A stretch of DNA of 64,000 nt. It comes from Arsukibacterium sp. MJ3. GTDB taxonomy: Bacteria; Pseudomonadota; Gammaproteobacteria; Enterobacterales; Alteromonadaceae. Every line of letters starts with the position of its first letter. Position 1 is the first letter of the stretch. The stretch is from positions 1 through 64,000 of the forward strand of contig NZ_LAHP01000001.1 in assembly GCF_000987765.1 (NCBI RefSeq). The letters are read 5' to 3'. The translations under genes and the position numbers were made by a program. The notes beneath the pieces are model-generated. The model did not search any database, was not told the origin of the DNA, and saw only the letters and a program-made list of their open reading frames with translations. Positions 53,993 through 62,171 of this stretch are shown piece after piece.

Positions 53993-54888
53993 ACTGTTTG
54001 CTCAAGTATAATGTGACTGAGGCTATGGCTGGCCGCACTGGATCGGGGGTCTAACCGGTGCTCTGCCACAGAGGGAAAGACCTGTTGTACATCGTCAGCG
54101 TTAGTGAAATCGCGGCCGGCCAGCAAGGCATGTGCTTTACTGGCTCGCAGCAGTGCTTTCGATGCACGCGGTGATAACGGCAGCATGTCATTGCGGTTTC
54201 TGCTGGCATCTACCAGGCTTAGTAAGTAATCAATGACGCCATCACTCACTGTAACGTTGGCAACGTTTTGCTGTAATTTTTGCAGCGTGTTGCTGTCTAA
54301 TTGCTGCGTTAAAAACTGCAGTCTGGAACCTTTGGCGTCATCGACCAGCAACTGATGCTCTGCTGCGCGTTCCGGAAACCCTAATGATAGACGCATTAAA
54401 AAGCGATCTAGTTGCGATTCTGGCAAGGCAGAAGTACCGGCATGAAACAATGGATTCTGAGTGGCAATAACGAAAAAGGGTGCCGGTAGAGGTCGGGTTT
54501 CGCCGTCGGTACTAACCTGACGCTCCTCCATGGCTTCTAGCAACGCACTTTGGGTTTTGGGACTTGCCCGGTTAATTTCATCAGCCAGTAAAACTTGAGA
54601 AAACACTGGGCCAGGTTGAAAATGAAATTGTTGTGAACGGGCATCATAAATATTGATACCGGTTAAATCTGCTGGCAATAAATCGCTGGTAAACTGTACC
54701 CGTCGATAACTTAACCCAAGGCTATTTGCCAAGGCATGGGCGAGGGTAGTTTTACCCAGACCAGGCAAATCTTCTAATAATAAGTGTCCTTCAGCTAACA
54801 AGCAGCACAAGGCAAAACGTATTTGTTGTTGTTTGCCCAGAATAACCTGATTAAGACTTTGTTCGACCTGATGTAGTTGTGATAACAC
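53980..54888 (-). CDS. MoxR-family AAA+ ATPase
   Basis: A 302-residue AAA+ ATPase. Walker A GLGKTT is in LLLEDLPGLGKTTLAHALA, Walker B in LLADEINRASPKTQSALLEAMEE, and the sensor segment follows in FFVIATQNP. MoxR proteins act as chaperones for metal-centre or complex assembly. Start is GTG with GGAG five bases upstream. It heads the operon with DUF58 and tgpA. Confidence 0.92.
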   Translation of the reverse strand: MLSQLHQVEQSLNQVILGKQQQIRFALCCLLAEGHLLLEDLPGLGKTTLAHALANSLGLSYRRVQFTSDLLPADLTGINIYDARSQQFHFQPGPVFSQVLLADEINRASPKTQSALLEAMEERQVSTDGETRPLPAPFFVIATQNPLFHAGTSALPESQLDRFLMRLSLGFPERAAEHQLLVDDAKGSRLQFLTQQLDSNTLQKLQQNVANVTVSDGVIDYLLSLVDASRNRNDMLPLSPRASKALLRASKAHALLAGRDFTNADDVQQVFPSVAEHRLDPRSSAASHSLSHIILEQTVCPL

Positions 54889-55022
54889 GTCATCTCCTTA
54901 CTGCAGATATAGCAAAATAACGCATACGAGATAATTTGCTGAGATTGCCGGATCTAGTTCGAAAAGCATCAAACATACCGAGTTATCTATACTAACTGCT
55001 CTGGCAATGGGATCAACAAAAG

Positions 55023-55048
55023 AATAAGGCAGCCGCAGCTGCCTTATT
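55023..55048 (-). terminator. Terminator of the subtilase gene
   Basis: AATAAGGCAGC and GCTGCCTTATT are perfect complements (11 pairs) with a 4-base loop, 20 bases after the subtilase stop; CTTTTG follows on the minus strand. Confidence 0.82.
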
Positions 55049-55067
55049 GACGGATGACTTAGTAGGG

Positions 55068-57569
55068 TTAGAAAGTAACCAATAAATCAGCTGAACATAG
55101 GGTTGTGCCTTCCAGGCACAGACTATAGGTCGCCGAAGCGGCCATAGAATTAAACCGATCACGATGTTTACCGGTATTTTCTATAGTTCGTATAAACTGG
55201 CCATCTCGATATAAATCGAGACTATCCGTAGCGCCAGTCCAGCGTAAATCGACAATAGTAGAACCGGTACGTGCTCTGATTGCCCGATGTAAGGTGACAG
55301 TAATATCACTTTCTACCAGCGTAACGGACTGGGTTATCATTGCCGATAATCCGGTGCTGTCAGTAACAGTAAGGCTAACGCTGTAGCTACCTTCTGCTGC
55401 ATAACTGTGGCTTGGGTTTTGTTCATCTGAAAGCACACCATCACCAAAGTCCCAGCTCCAGCTGTTGATATCGTTATCTGCATCTGTTGAACTGTCAGTA
55501 AAATCAACGTTTAAGCCTGAAGCAATATAGCTAAAGTCGGCAACCGGTGCCACAGGATCGGGATTAACAATATCACCGGCAAGCGCGGTAATTGTTAAAT
55601 TCCAACTATTTAAAGTGCCAATATCGGCGCCGGCATTGTCTGAGACAGCAAGCGTCCAATCACCTTGCATTGCCTCTTCATTAAATGTTTCAACAGTCCA
55701 AGTATTAACAATATCGTCAGCACTGCCACCAGTACGGTTATGTAAGGTGTGCATCGTACCTTCAGGTGAGCGTAAGGTAACCAGCAGATCACCACGCCAG
55801 GTATGGCTAATATTGACGCCAACATCAGTACTAAATACCGTGCCTTCGTTTGGTACGTTTATAATGCTGGCAATACCTACCGGGGCATTATCAGGAATTG
55901 CTATCGGGGTGGTGTTTTCAAAACTGAAATCTGCCAAGCCTTGTGGTAATACATTTAAATTAGCCGAGATGTCTTTAATAATGCTTGCATCACTAGCACC
56001 TACCCCTGTTACGGTGAGCTGATAATCGCCCCAAGCAGTGCTTGCAGTGGTTGGCACGGTTACCGTTAAGGTATCCCCAGGTTGAGCGGTCATTGCCGAC
56101 AAACTCACGCCCTCAATGCTGGGGTTAATGCTGACACTTAATTCAACATCGCCCATCCAGTCAGCGATATTGCCAACCACCAGGCTATATTCAGCATTGG
56201 CGCCTGCGACAATTTGCTGATTACCTGGCGACATTGACAGGCGGAAGCTTGGTGTTGGATCAGCTTCTGCCAATGCATTTACCAGATTTAATCGTTTACC
56301 TGAGACAGTTTTGCCTGCCAGTGATAATAGTTCGTCACCGCTGTCCATCAAAATAGCTTTCATCTCTAATGGCGTAATGTCTGGATTAATTGACCATAAC
56401 AAAGCGGCAGCCCCGGCAACATGAGGCGATGCCATCGAGGTTCCGGAATAGGCAGCATAACCGTTACCCGGAATAGTAGATAAAATTGCCGATCCGGGCG
56501 CACCAAGGTCGACAGTTGTTGCACCAAAGTTTGATGCACCAGATGAAAATACCGATAAATTATCATTGCGATCCGTTGACGCTACTGAGACGATGACATC
56601 TAAATCGTAACCCGCCGGATACATTGGGCTGACATCTGCATCAGCACCATCGTTACCCGATGCAGCAATAAAAAGAATACCGGCATCACCAGCAGATTGG
56701 ATAGCAGCTCTTAGGGTTCCAGAAAAGCCACCGCCCCCCCAAGAATTATTAGTTGCCTTGATATTGACACCATAATTCGTTTTAAGATCAGTGTAATAAT
56801 CAATACATTCAATGGCGCCAGCGGTGCTGCCACCGGTTGGGCCTAAAAATTGGCATGGTAATAATGTAACATTCCAGCTTACCCCAACAATGCCAATCCC
56901 ATTATCACCCGCAGCGCCAATAGTACCGGCAACGTGTGTACCATGGCTGTCACTGTCCATTGGATCATTTGCCGCATTTAACGTTGAGTAGCCATAAGGG
57001 TGGCCAGGATAACTGCCATCGTTTTCCCAGCGATTAGGAATTAAATCAGGATGGTTATAATCCATGCCTGAATCAATGACCCCGATAATTACCTCCCGAC
57101 TGCCTGTTGTGGTGTTCCAGGCTTCAATGGCACTGATATCGGCACCTGCCGTACCGCCATTTTGACCAGTATTATTTAAACCCCACATCTCACCAAACCT
57201 TGGGTCGCCTGGTATGGCAAAAGGCGCAACCAGTGCTTTCACTAAGTAATTTGGCTCGGCTATTTCAATAGTCGGATTTAGGGTGAGTTGCTTAATTAAA
57301 TAGTCTCGATTTACACCCTTGGGTACCTTGATTTTGGCAATACGGCCATCGGCAATATGACGCATTTTTATATCCCGGCCTTGCGCGTCCAGTTGGCGAA
57401 GACTGGCGCCACTGCGTTTAATGGTAGAAACCCGCTCTTGCTTCGATACACCGGGTTTAAACATCACCAGAATAGAATCATCTGCTTGTGTTGCTTTGGC
57501 GTTGGCAAAGGCAGTTCCTGAGGAAAGAGCAGCAGCAACCGCTAATGCTATAATTTTTTGCTTTGACAT
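55068..57569 (-). CDS. Secreted subtilisin-like serine protease with P and PKD domains
   Basis: An 833-residue S8 protease. Domains in order: signal peptide (1-22), inhibitor I9-like propeptide (about 30-110), catalytic domain with D166 (VIDSGMD), H209 (SHGTHVAG) and S378 (GTSMASPHVAG), an Ig-like region (about 440-540), a proprotein-convertase P-domain (about 545-665; HTWRGDLLVTLRSPEG), a PKD domain (about 685-765; WDFGDGVLSDEQNPSHSY) and a last beta domain with FN3-like features and two Cys. P and PKD domains are common in marine gammaproteobacterial proteases. The ATG at 57569 has GGGA six bases upstream; the upstream ATG at 57581 has no ribosome site. It is divergent from the curli cluster. 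Confidence 0.92.
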   Translation of the reverse strand: MSKQKIIALAVAAALSSGTAFANAKATQADDSILVMFKPGVSKQERVSTIKRSGASLRQLDAQGRDIKMRHIADGRIAKIKVPKGVNRDYLIKQLTLNPTIEIAEPNYLVKALVAPFAIPGDPRFGEMWGLNNTGQNGGTAGADISAIEAWNTTTGSREVIIGVIDSGMDYNHPDLIPNRWENDGSYPGHPYGYSTLNAANDPMDSDSHGTHVAGTIGAAGDNGIGIVGVSWNVTLLPCQFLGPTGGSTAGAIECIDYYTDLKTNYGVNIKATNNSWGGGGFSGTLRAAIQSAGDAGILFIAASGNDGADADVSPMYPAGYDLDVIVSVASTDRNDNLSVFSSGASNFGATTVDLGAPGSAILSTIPGNGYAAYSGTSMASPHVAGAAALLWSINPDITPLEMKAILMDSGDELLSLAGKTVSGKRLNLVNALAEADPTPSFRLSMSPGNQQIVAGANAEYSLVVGNIADWMGDVELSVSINPSIEGVSLSAMTAQPGDTLTVTVPTTASTAWGDYQLTVTGVGASDASIIKDISANLNVLPQGLADFSFENTTPIAIPDNAPVGIASIINVPNEGTVFSTDVGVNISHTWRGDLLVTLRSPEGTMHTLHNRTGGSADDIVNTWTVETFNEEAMQGDWTLAVSDNAGADIGTLNSWNLTITALAGDIVNPDPVAPVADFSYIASGLNVDFTDSSTDADNDINSWSWDFGDGVLSDEQNPSHSYAAEGSYSVSLTVTDSTGLSAMITQSVTLVESDITVTLHRAIRARTGSTIVDLRWTGATDSLDLYRDGQFIRTIENTGKHRDRFNSMAASATYSLCLEGTTLCSADLLVTF

Positions 57570-57856
57570 GTCAGTTCCCATTTTAATTATTTGTAATAAA
57601 TATGCTTAATATTTCGCACCTATTAGCATTAGCATGCTTATTAACAATTTGCTTATAAGATTAATAAAATAATACAAATGGGCTAGTAAGTAAGTCTGGT
57701 CACTTGTTAACTATTCTGCCATTACGCGTTGTAAATAAAGCAATTAATCTTTTTTGTGCTCCAACAAAAGTAAAATAAAAATAAAACATTTGTCCTATTG
57801 TGGCTTTCTGATATGTCTTTAGTCTGGTTCTTGTAATAACAAATGAAGGAGTATTT
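57570..57856. other. AT-rich divergent region between the subtilase gene and csgB
   Basis: About 290 bases, strongly AT-rich, holding the promoters of both genes. No gene is seen. I find no clean -35/-10 pair: TTGTCC followed by TATGTC near 57790-57815 is a weak candidate for csgB. An AGCATTAGCATGCT repeat lies at about 57625-57640. AAGGAG just before 57857 is the csgB Shine-Dalgarno. Confidence 0.45.
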
Positions 57857-58261
57857 GTGTGTAATGTAACTTTGAAGGCGATAGGGTTGTTAGCCACACT
57901 GGTAACAAGCGGTAGTGCGTTTGCAGATGTCTCGTTGCAATTAACTTCGTTGTTAGAGCGTCATGCCTTGGCTAACGGGGTTGATATTACTCAACTGGGT
58001 GATCTGAATGTTGCTGATGTAACACAAGGTGGTGATACTAATTACGCTGTGTTATTACAACAAGGTGTCCTTAACCAGGTTTTGCTGCAGCAATACGGCA
58101 GTGGTAATCAAGCTCAGATCCGCCAGTTTGGCAATAACAATACTGCTGATATTTTACAGCAAGGAGAAAGCAACCTTATCCAGTTAGAACAATGGGGAAA
58201 CCGTGGTTTCTCTATTGAGCAAATTGGAAATGGTGCGGAAATCTCAATTATTCAATACTAA
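57857..58261 (+). CDS. csgB: Curlin subunit in CsgB (nucleator) position
   Basis: A 134-residue exported curlin. A signal peptide of about 23 residues ends SAFA, followed by about five repeats of 22 residues with the pattern G-x-x-N-x5-Q-x-G-x-x-N. Both strands of each repeat keep a Gln (for example YAVLLQQGVLNQVLLQQY), as in classic curli subunits. The last unit (FSIEQIGNGAEISIIQY) departs from the pattern, as the anchoring end of CsgB does in E. coli. Start is GTG with AAGGAG five bases upstream. It is first in the cluster, 22 bases before the large curlin gene, which supports the nucleator role; a second fibre subunit is the alternative. Confidence 0.8.
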   Translation: MCNVTLKAIGLLATLVTSGSAFADVSLQLTSLLERHALANGVDITQLGDLNVADVTQGGDTNYAVLLQQGVLNQVLLQQYGSGNQAQIRQFGNNNTADILQQGESNLIQLEQWGNRGFSIEQIGNGAEISIIQY

Positions 58262-58283
58262 TAAGAGACTCAGGGAGAACTAC

Positions 58284-59771
58284 ATGAACCTTATTAAACC
58301 ACGTAAACATTTGTTGGGCTTAGCTGTCGCATTGTGTTTTGCGAGCAGCGCCTTGGCCGATAATGAAGCCTTTATATACCAAAGCTCTGACGCGGGTGCG
58401 CTAGAGGGGAACACGGCAGAAATTACCCAAACAAATACTGGCGGTAACGTAAACCTGGCAGTAATTGAACAAACGGGGTTGTTAAATTACAGCAGTATTT
58501 TACAAAACGGTTTATGGCTTGAAGGTTATAGCTTTAATACTGGTAATGATAACTCAGTTCGCTTGGAGCAGTTTGCCGACTGGCATATTGCCTATAGCGA
58601 GATTATCGGCGATGACAACATTGTCACCATTACCCAAGACGGCTTTTATAATCAAACTGAAGTTATTATCGAGGGTAATACTAATGATGCTGTAGTACTT
58701 CAACTCGGTGAAGTAAATGAAGCTTTTGCAACCTTTATTGGCGATGTGAATGTTGCTGAAATTGAACAAAATGGTAATGCCAACTGGACTAATGCTGGCT
58801 TTACGGGTAACGATAATATGTTTTTCAGTTTTCAGGAAGGTAACGACAACCAGGCGGGCATGTTTAACCTTTTTGGCAATGCAAACGAATTTGAAGCTGA
58901 GCAGTTTGGCGACCAAAATGTTGCGGGTGTTATTGGTTTAACCGGCGATAACAATGCGGTATATGTGCAGCAAGATGGTTTAGCTAATGCATTTATTGCG
59001 AGGAGTGTGTCTGGCAATAACAACGTTGTAGATATTAAACAAGACGGTTTTGACAATGTATTTTTGGTAGAGCCATTAGATGGCGATAACAATATGGTGC
59101 TGATTGACCAGACTGGCGATAGCAACCTGGTAGAAGCGCCAATTGGTCTGGTAGGAAACGATAACTTAATAGATATGCGCCAAGATGGCATTGAAAATTA
59201 TGCACTGATTACCACCGATGGTGATGGCCATAATCTGACGCTCTACCAGAATGGCGAACTTAATAACGCTGAAATGAGCTTAAGTGGCGACAGTAATGAC
59301 GGCGTAATCTATAGTTTTGGCAACGCCAATTATGCTGGTATTGTATTAGATGGCAGTACTAACCGTGCAGAAATTAATCAACTTGGTGATGATAATTTTG
59401 CTTTAATTGATGTAATTGGTGATGACAATGAAATATTGGTTGCTCAGAGTGGCGATTTAAATGAAATTCTGATTAACAGTGAAGTTGCTGTTTCAATGAA
59501 TACCATTGATGTTGAGCAAAGCGGTGACTTAAACTTAGTTGATATGCTGGTTGAGGGGAGCCGTAACATTGCCGATATTCTGCAGCAAGGCGATGGTAAC
59601 TGGGTGCTCGGCAACAATGGTTATTTTGCACTTTCGGGTGATAATGGCACGGTAGCTATTAACCAAATTGGCAACGATAACCTGGTACTAGGCGAGCAGT
59701 TCGGTAATGGCAATATTATGAATATTACCCAGCTAGGTGATTTTAATACCGCTATAGTGACGCAAAACTAA
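58284..59771 (+). CDS. csgA: Very large acidic curlin in CsgA position
   Basis: A 495-residue exported curlin, over three times E. coli CsgA (151). A signal peptide of about 25 residues ends SALA; a non-repeat lead follows (to residue about 86), then about 18 repeats of 20-27 residues of the form G-[DN]-x-N-x5-Q-x-G-x-x-N-x8. The first-strand Gln is kept in 17 of 18 repeats, whereas the second strand has Gln only in the last two. By hand count the mature chain has about 72 Asp/Glu and about six Lys/Arg. GGGAG lies six bases before the ATG at 58284; the longer frame lies inside csgB. It should be the main fibre subunit. Confidence 0.85.
   Translation: MNLIKPRKHLLGLAVALCFASSALADNEAFIYQSSDAGALEGNTAEITQTNTGGNVNLAVIEQTGLLNYSSILQNGLWLEGYSFNTGNDNSVRLEQFADWHIAYSEIIGDDNIVTITQDGFYNQTEVIIEGNTNDAVVLQLGEVNEAFATFIGDVNVAEIEQNGNANWTNAGFTGNDNMFFSFQEGNDNQAGMFNLFGNANEFEAEQFGDQNVAGVIGLTGDNNAVYVQQDGLANAFIARSVSGNNNVVDIKQDGFDNVFLVEPLDGDNNMVLIDQTGDSNLVEAPIGLVGNDNLIDMRQDGIENYALITTDGDGHNLTLYQNGELNNAEMSLSGDSNDGVIYSFGNANYAGIVLDGSTNRAEINQLGDDNFALIDVIGDDNEILVAQSGDLNEILINSEVAVSMNTIDVEQSGDLNLVDMLVEGSRNIADILQQGDGNWVLGNNGYFALSGDNGTVAINQIGNDNLVLGEQFGNGNIMNITQLGDFNTAIVTQN
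58542..59768 (+). repeat. Coding repeat array: about 18 curlin units
   Basis: The array encodes tandem beta-strand-turn-strand units of mostly 22-23 residues, 66-69 bases each. At DNA level the units are diverged, with only short shared words such as GGTGATGACAA and GGCAATAACAA at the turns, so the repeats are old and held by selection on protein. Unit 15 is longer (26 residues), unit 16 is shorter and lacks the turn Gly, and unit 17 has an insertion. Confidence 0.85.
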
Positions 59772-59778
59772 CTTTAAG

Positions 59779-59794
59779 GGCGGCGCAAGCCGCC
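59779..59794 (+). promoter_or_regulatory. GNRA-loop hairpin between csgA and csgE
   Basis: GGCGGC and GCCGCC pair around a GCAA tetraloop, a very stable RNA form, seven bases after the csgA stop and eight bases before the csgE ATG. No T tract follows, so it is not an intrinsic terminator. It could protect the csgBA mRNA 3' end or mark a processing site, lowering secretion-gene expression relative to fibre genes. Confidence 0.65.
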
Positions 59795-59802
59795 AGAGAT
59801 GT

Positions 59803-60180
59803 ATGAAAGTATTTTTTCTGCTCCTTTTTTTGCTGCTACCTGCCAAGGTAGCAGCAAATGACATCGAACTCAGCGGTTTAGTTATTGATCGCACTATCTC
59901 ACGTTTTGGTAAAGATTTTATGTTTTACTATGCCGGTTATTGGCGCGATATGCCGGCAACTGAAGGCGTGTCTGTGGTTATTTATGAACAAGTTTATCCG
60001 CAAGCGGGGACTTTTCTCTGGGTTGAGCTAAACCAGCAGCGGGTTTATCAAACGTATTTTGGCCGGCGTTATAATGATGTCAAACAGATGGCTGAACAGG
60101 CTATTTTGCAAAGTATTAACGAACTGGCTAATATTCAGTCCAGTTTATTGTTGGGTGACCAGGAACAAGACATTTTCTAA
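59803..60180 (+). CDS. csgE: Curli secretion specificity factor CsgE
   Basis: A 125-residue exported protein (signal peptide of about 18 residues ending VAA). It matches CsgE in ELSGLVIDRTISRFGKDF, WVELNQQRVYQTYF and a DIF ending (E. coli: DEF). In E. coli CsgE caps the CsgG pore as a nonamer and selects CsgA. It follows the hairpin after csgA; AGAG four bases before the ATG is a modest Shine-Dalgarno. Confidence 0.9.
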   Translation: MKVFFLLLFLLLPAKVAANDIELSGLVIDRTISRFGKDFMFYYAGYWRDMPATEGVSVVIYEQVYPQAGTFLWVELNQQRVYQTYFGRRYNDVKQMAEQAILQSINELANIQSSLLLGDQEQDIF

Positions 60181-60192
60181 AAGGGAATAATA

Positions 60193-60579
60193 ATGAAGAA
60201 AATCGCAGTACTGTTATTATTGCTGGCAACCCATTGTGCCGGTGCTACTGAATTAGTGTACACCCCCATTAATCCCAGTTTTGGTGGTAATCCATTAAAT
60301 GGCAATTTTTTGTTGCAAAAAGCACAAAGTCAGAATGATTATTCAGCAGAGCGTCCAACCTTATCATTTGTAGATAAATTTCAGGAAGCGCTGGAGCGTA
60401 ACATCATTAATTCACTAACCCGACGTATAGCCGACGGCAACGTAGTTGATGGTGTGTATAACACGGGGGAATTTTTAGTGGAAATTACCACCGGTACTGA
60501 TGGCAGTGTTATCGTCAACATTACTAACCTTGTTACAGGTGAAGTAACCATTATTACCATTCCTGTTATTGGGGGGTAG
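60193..60579 (+). CDS. csgF: Curli assembly factor CsgF
   Basis: A 128-residue exported protein (signal peptide ending GA, at about residue 18). It has the CsgF signature YTPINPSFGGNPLNGNFLL and a following QKAQSQN, the part that in E. coli inserts into the CsgG pore, and a C-terminal ITIPVIGG beta segment. CsgF anchors the nucleator at the cell surface. Its stop overlaps the possible GTG start of csgG by one base. Confidence 0.92.
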   Translation: MKKIAVLLLLLATHCAGATELVYTPINPSFGGNPLNGNFLLQKAQSQNDYSAERPTLSFVDKFQEALERNIINSLTRRIADGNVVDGVYNTGEFLVEITTGTDGSVIVNITNLVTGEVTIITIPVIGG

Positions 60580-60581
60580 TG

Positions 60582-61361
60582 ATGAAACTTATCATTATAA
60601 CCGCCATATTACTGGCATTAGCCAGCTGTTCTCTGGTACCCAAACCAGAGCTCAATATTACACCAGCTAGTGTTGATAAGGTAAGCAGCACCATGTTGGC
60701 ACTTCAACAGCAAGCAAAACCCCGGCAACAAATACCCGTGTCGGTTTATGCCTTTCGCGACCAAACGGGCCAGTATAAACCGCAAGCAAACGTCTCAAGC
60801 TTTTCTACTGCAGTAACCCAGGGCGCAACGTCTATGTTAACTCAGATTTTGCTGGATAGTGGCTGGTTTGCACCATTAGAGCGGGAAGGGCTGCAAAATT
60901 TGCTAACTGAGCGCAAGATTCACGGCTCAAATAAGAAGCTTAACGATTTACCCCCATTAAAAGAAGCGAGATTGGTATTTGAAGGCGGTATTATTGGCTA
61001 TGAAACGAATTTAACAACGGGAGGGATAGGCGCTGAATATTTTGGTTTGGGATTATCAGAGCTGTATCGGGAAGATCAGGTTACTGTTTATTTGCGGGCA
61101 ATAGATGTACATAGTGGCCAGGTATTATTATCAGTCTCTACCACTAAAAAAGTGTTTTCACAGGAACTTCGGGCTGGACTATTTCGATATGTGTCATTAA
61201 ACAGGCTGGTTGAAATGGAAGGCGGGTACTCCACTAATGAACCGGTACAGTTTTGCGTAAAACAAGCCATGGAAAGTGCAGTTGTCGAATTAATTACTGT
61301 TGGTATAGCGCGTGGTTTTTGGCGATCGGACGATCAGGCTAGTCTGGCGAATGCCGGCTGA
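60582..61361 (+). CDS. csgG: Curli export lipoprotein CsgG
   Basis: The outer-membrane pore of curli secretion, a nonameric lipoprotein. The 259-residue protein has a signal peptide with lipobox ALASC (Cys near residue 16), the conserved VSVYAFRDQTGQYKP, REGLQNLLTERKI, FEGGIIGYETN and EYFGLG pore region. ATG at 60582 is five bases after GGGGGG and is preferred to GTG at 60579. Its end overlaps csgD on the other strand by 28 bases. Confidence 0.94.
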   Translation: MKLIIITAILLALASCSLVPKPELNITPASVDKVSSTMLALQQQAKPRQQIPVSVYAFRDQTGQYKPQANVSSFSTAVTQGATSMLTQILLDSGWFAPLEREGLQNLLTERKIHGSNKKLNDLPPLKEARLVFEGGIIGYETNLTTGGIGAEYFGLGLSELYREDQVTVYLRAIDVHSGQVLLSVSTTKKVFSQELRAGLFRYVSLNRLVEMEGGYSTNEPVQFCVKQAMESAVVELITVGIARGFWRSDDQASLANAG

Positions 61362-62011
61362 CATTCTGATAGCAGGGTTGATTGTTGCAACCAACGCAAT
61401 AGTTCAACCCGGTTTCTGGCCTGAATTTTCCGAAAAATTGCTGATAAATGCGCTTTAACGGTATGAGCACTAATATTTAAAACTTCAGCAATCTCTTTGT
61501 TACGAGCCCCTTCAGCCACTAAACCAATAATCCTTTTTTCTTGTTTAGTTAATTGCGCATTTGCGCTGCTGGTAGCATCGTAGTTTACCTTTTTAGGTTG
61601 GTTGATTAACAGGTCTACAACGTCAGACATGACGGTTCTGGAAAAGTATAACTGACCCGACATTAAGGTTTTTAATGCGGTAAGTACCCGATCTAACTGC
61701 TCGTCGCGGTAAATTAACCCCCTTAGCCCATTATGCACCGCAATAACAGGATCGATAAGTGCCCGTTCTGCCTGAAAGATAAAGGCTGGGCTGTGCTGCA
61801 TCAGCAGTAATAACTCACTGGAAATACCTTTTTTTGTTAGATCATGACTGTTAAACTGGCACCCAATAATTACACCCGGTTTTATCGGTTGCTGCAAAAA
61901 CTCTTCGCGGGTGTATTGCTGCACTTGTATGCCAACCGACTGAGCTAACATTGCGGTATTATGTAATTGTTTGCGTTCTGTCAGTATTACTAGCTTAGAA
62001 AACCGTTCCAT
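61334..62011 (-). CDS. csgD: LuxR-family regulator CsgD
   Basis: A 225-residue regulator: N-terminal receiver-like domain (about 1-140) and C-terminal LuxR-type helix-turn-helix (LTKQEKRIIGLVAEGARNKEIAEVLNIS, then HTVKAHLSAIFRKI). The layout and length fit CsgD (E. coli 216), the activator of curli genes. The receiver lacks a clear phosphorylation pocket, as in E. coli CsgD. ATG at 62011 has GGAGG eight bases upstream; the frame extends to a TTG at 62026. Unlike E. coli, where csgD heads csgDEFG, here it is convergent with csgG. Confidence 0.85.
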   Translation of the reverse strand: MERFSKLVILTERKQLHNTAMLAQSVGIQVQQYTREEFLQQPIKPGVIIGCQFNSHDLTKKGISSELLLLMQHSPAFIFQAERALIDPVIAVHNGLRGLIYRDEQLDRVLTALKTLMSGQLYFSRTVMSDVVDLLINQPKKVNYDATSSANAQLTKQEKRIIGLVAEGARNKEIAEVLNISAHTVKAHLSAIFRKIQARNRVELLRWLQQSTLLSECQPAFARLA

Positions 62012-62031
62012 TGTCTTCACCTCCAAACTTC

Positions 62032-62054
62032 TTTAGCCAAAATGTGCGGCTAAA
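62032..62054 (-). promoter_or_regulatory. Inverted repeat in the csgD leader
   Basis: TTTAGCC (62032-62038) and GGCTAAA (62048-62054) are perfect complements, 9 bases apart, ending seven bases before the csgD Shine-Dalgarno (62020-62024). It may be an operator for a dimeric regulator shared with the divergent phosphatase gene, or an RNA hairpin affecting csgD translation. Confidence 0.5.
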
Positions 62055-62062
62055 ATAACTTT

Positions 62063-62071
62063 TGGTATACT
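62063..62071 (+). promoter_or_regulatory. Extended -10 promoter of the tyrosine phosphatase gene
   Basis: TGGTATACT at 62063-62071 reads as an extended -10 element (TGn then TATACT, 5/6) about 100 bases before the ATG. No good -35 is seen. Confidence 0.45.
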
Positions 62072-62171
62072 GTACCGCGCTGCGGCGAATTGCAACTATT
62101 GTTGGCCGGTAACGCCAAAATAGTGTTGTACAATTGCTGTATCTTGAAGGGGATACATTAAAGGATATTAG

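Noticed and set aside
58542-59768. Regular spacing of about 66 bases suggesting a CRISPR or satellite array
   Set aside because: The period comes from curlin protein repeats in one open frame; the DNA units are diverged and have no identical repeats with unique spacers.
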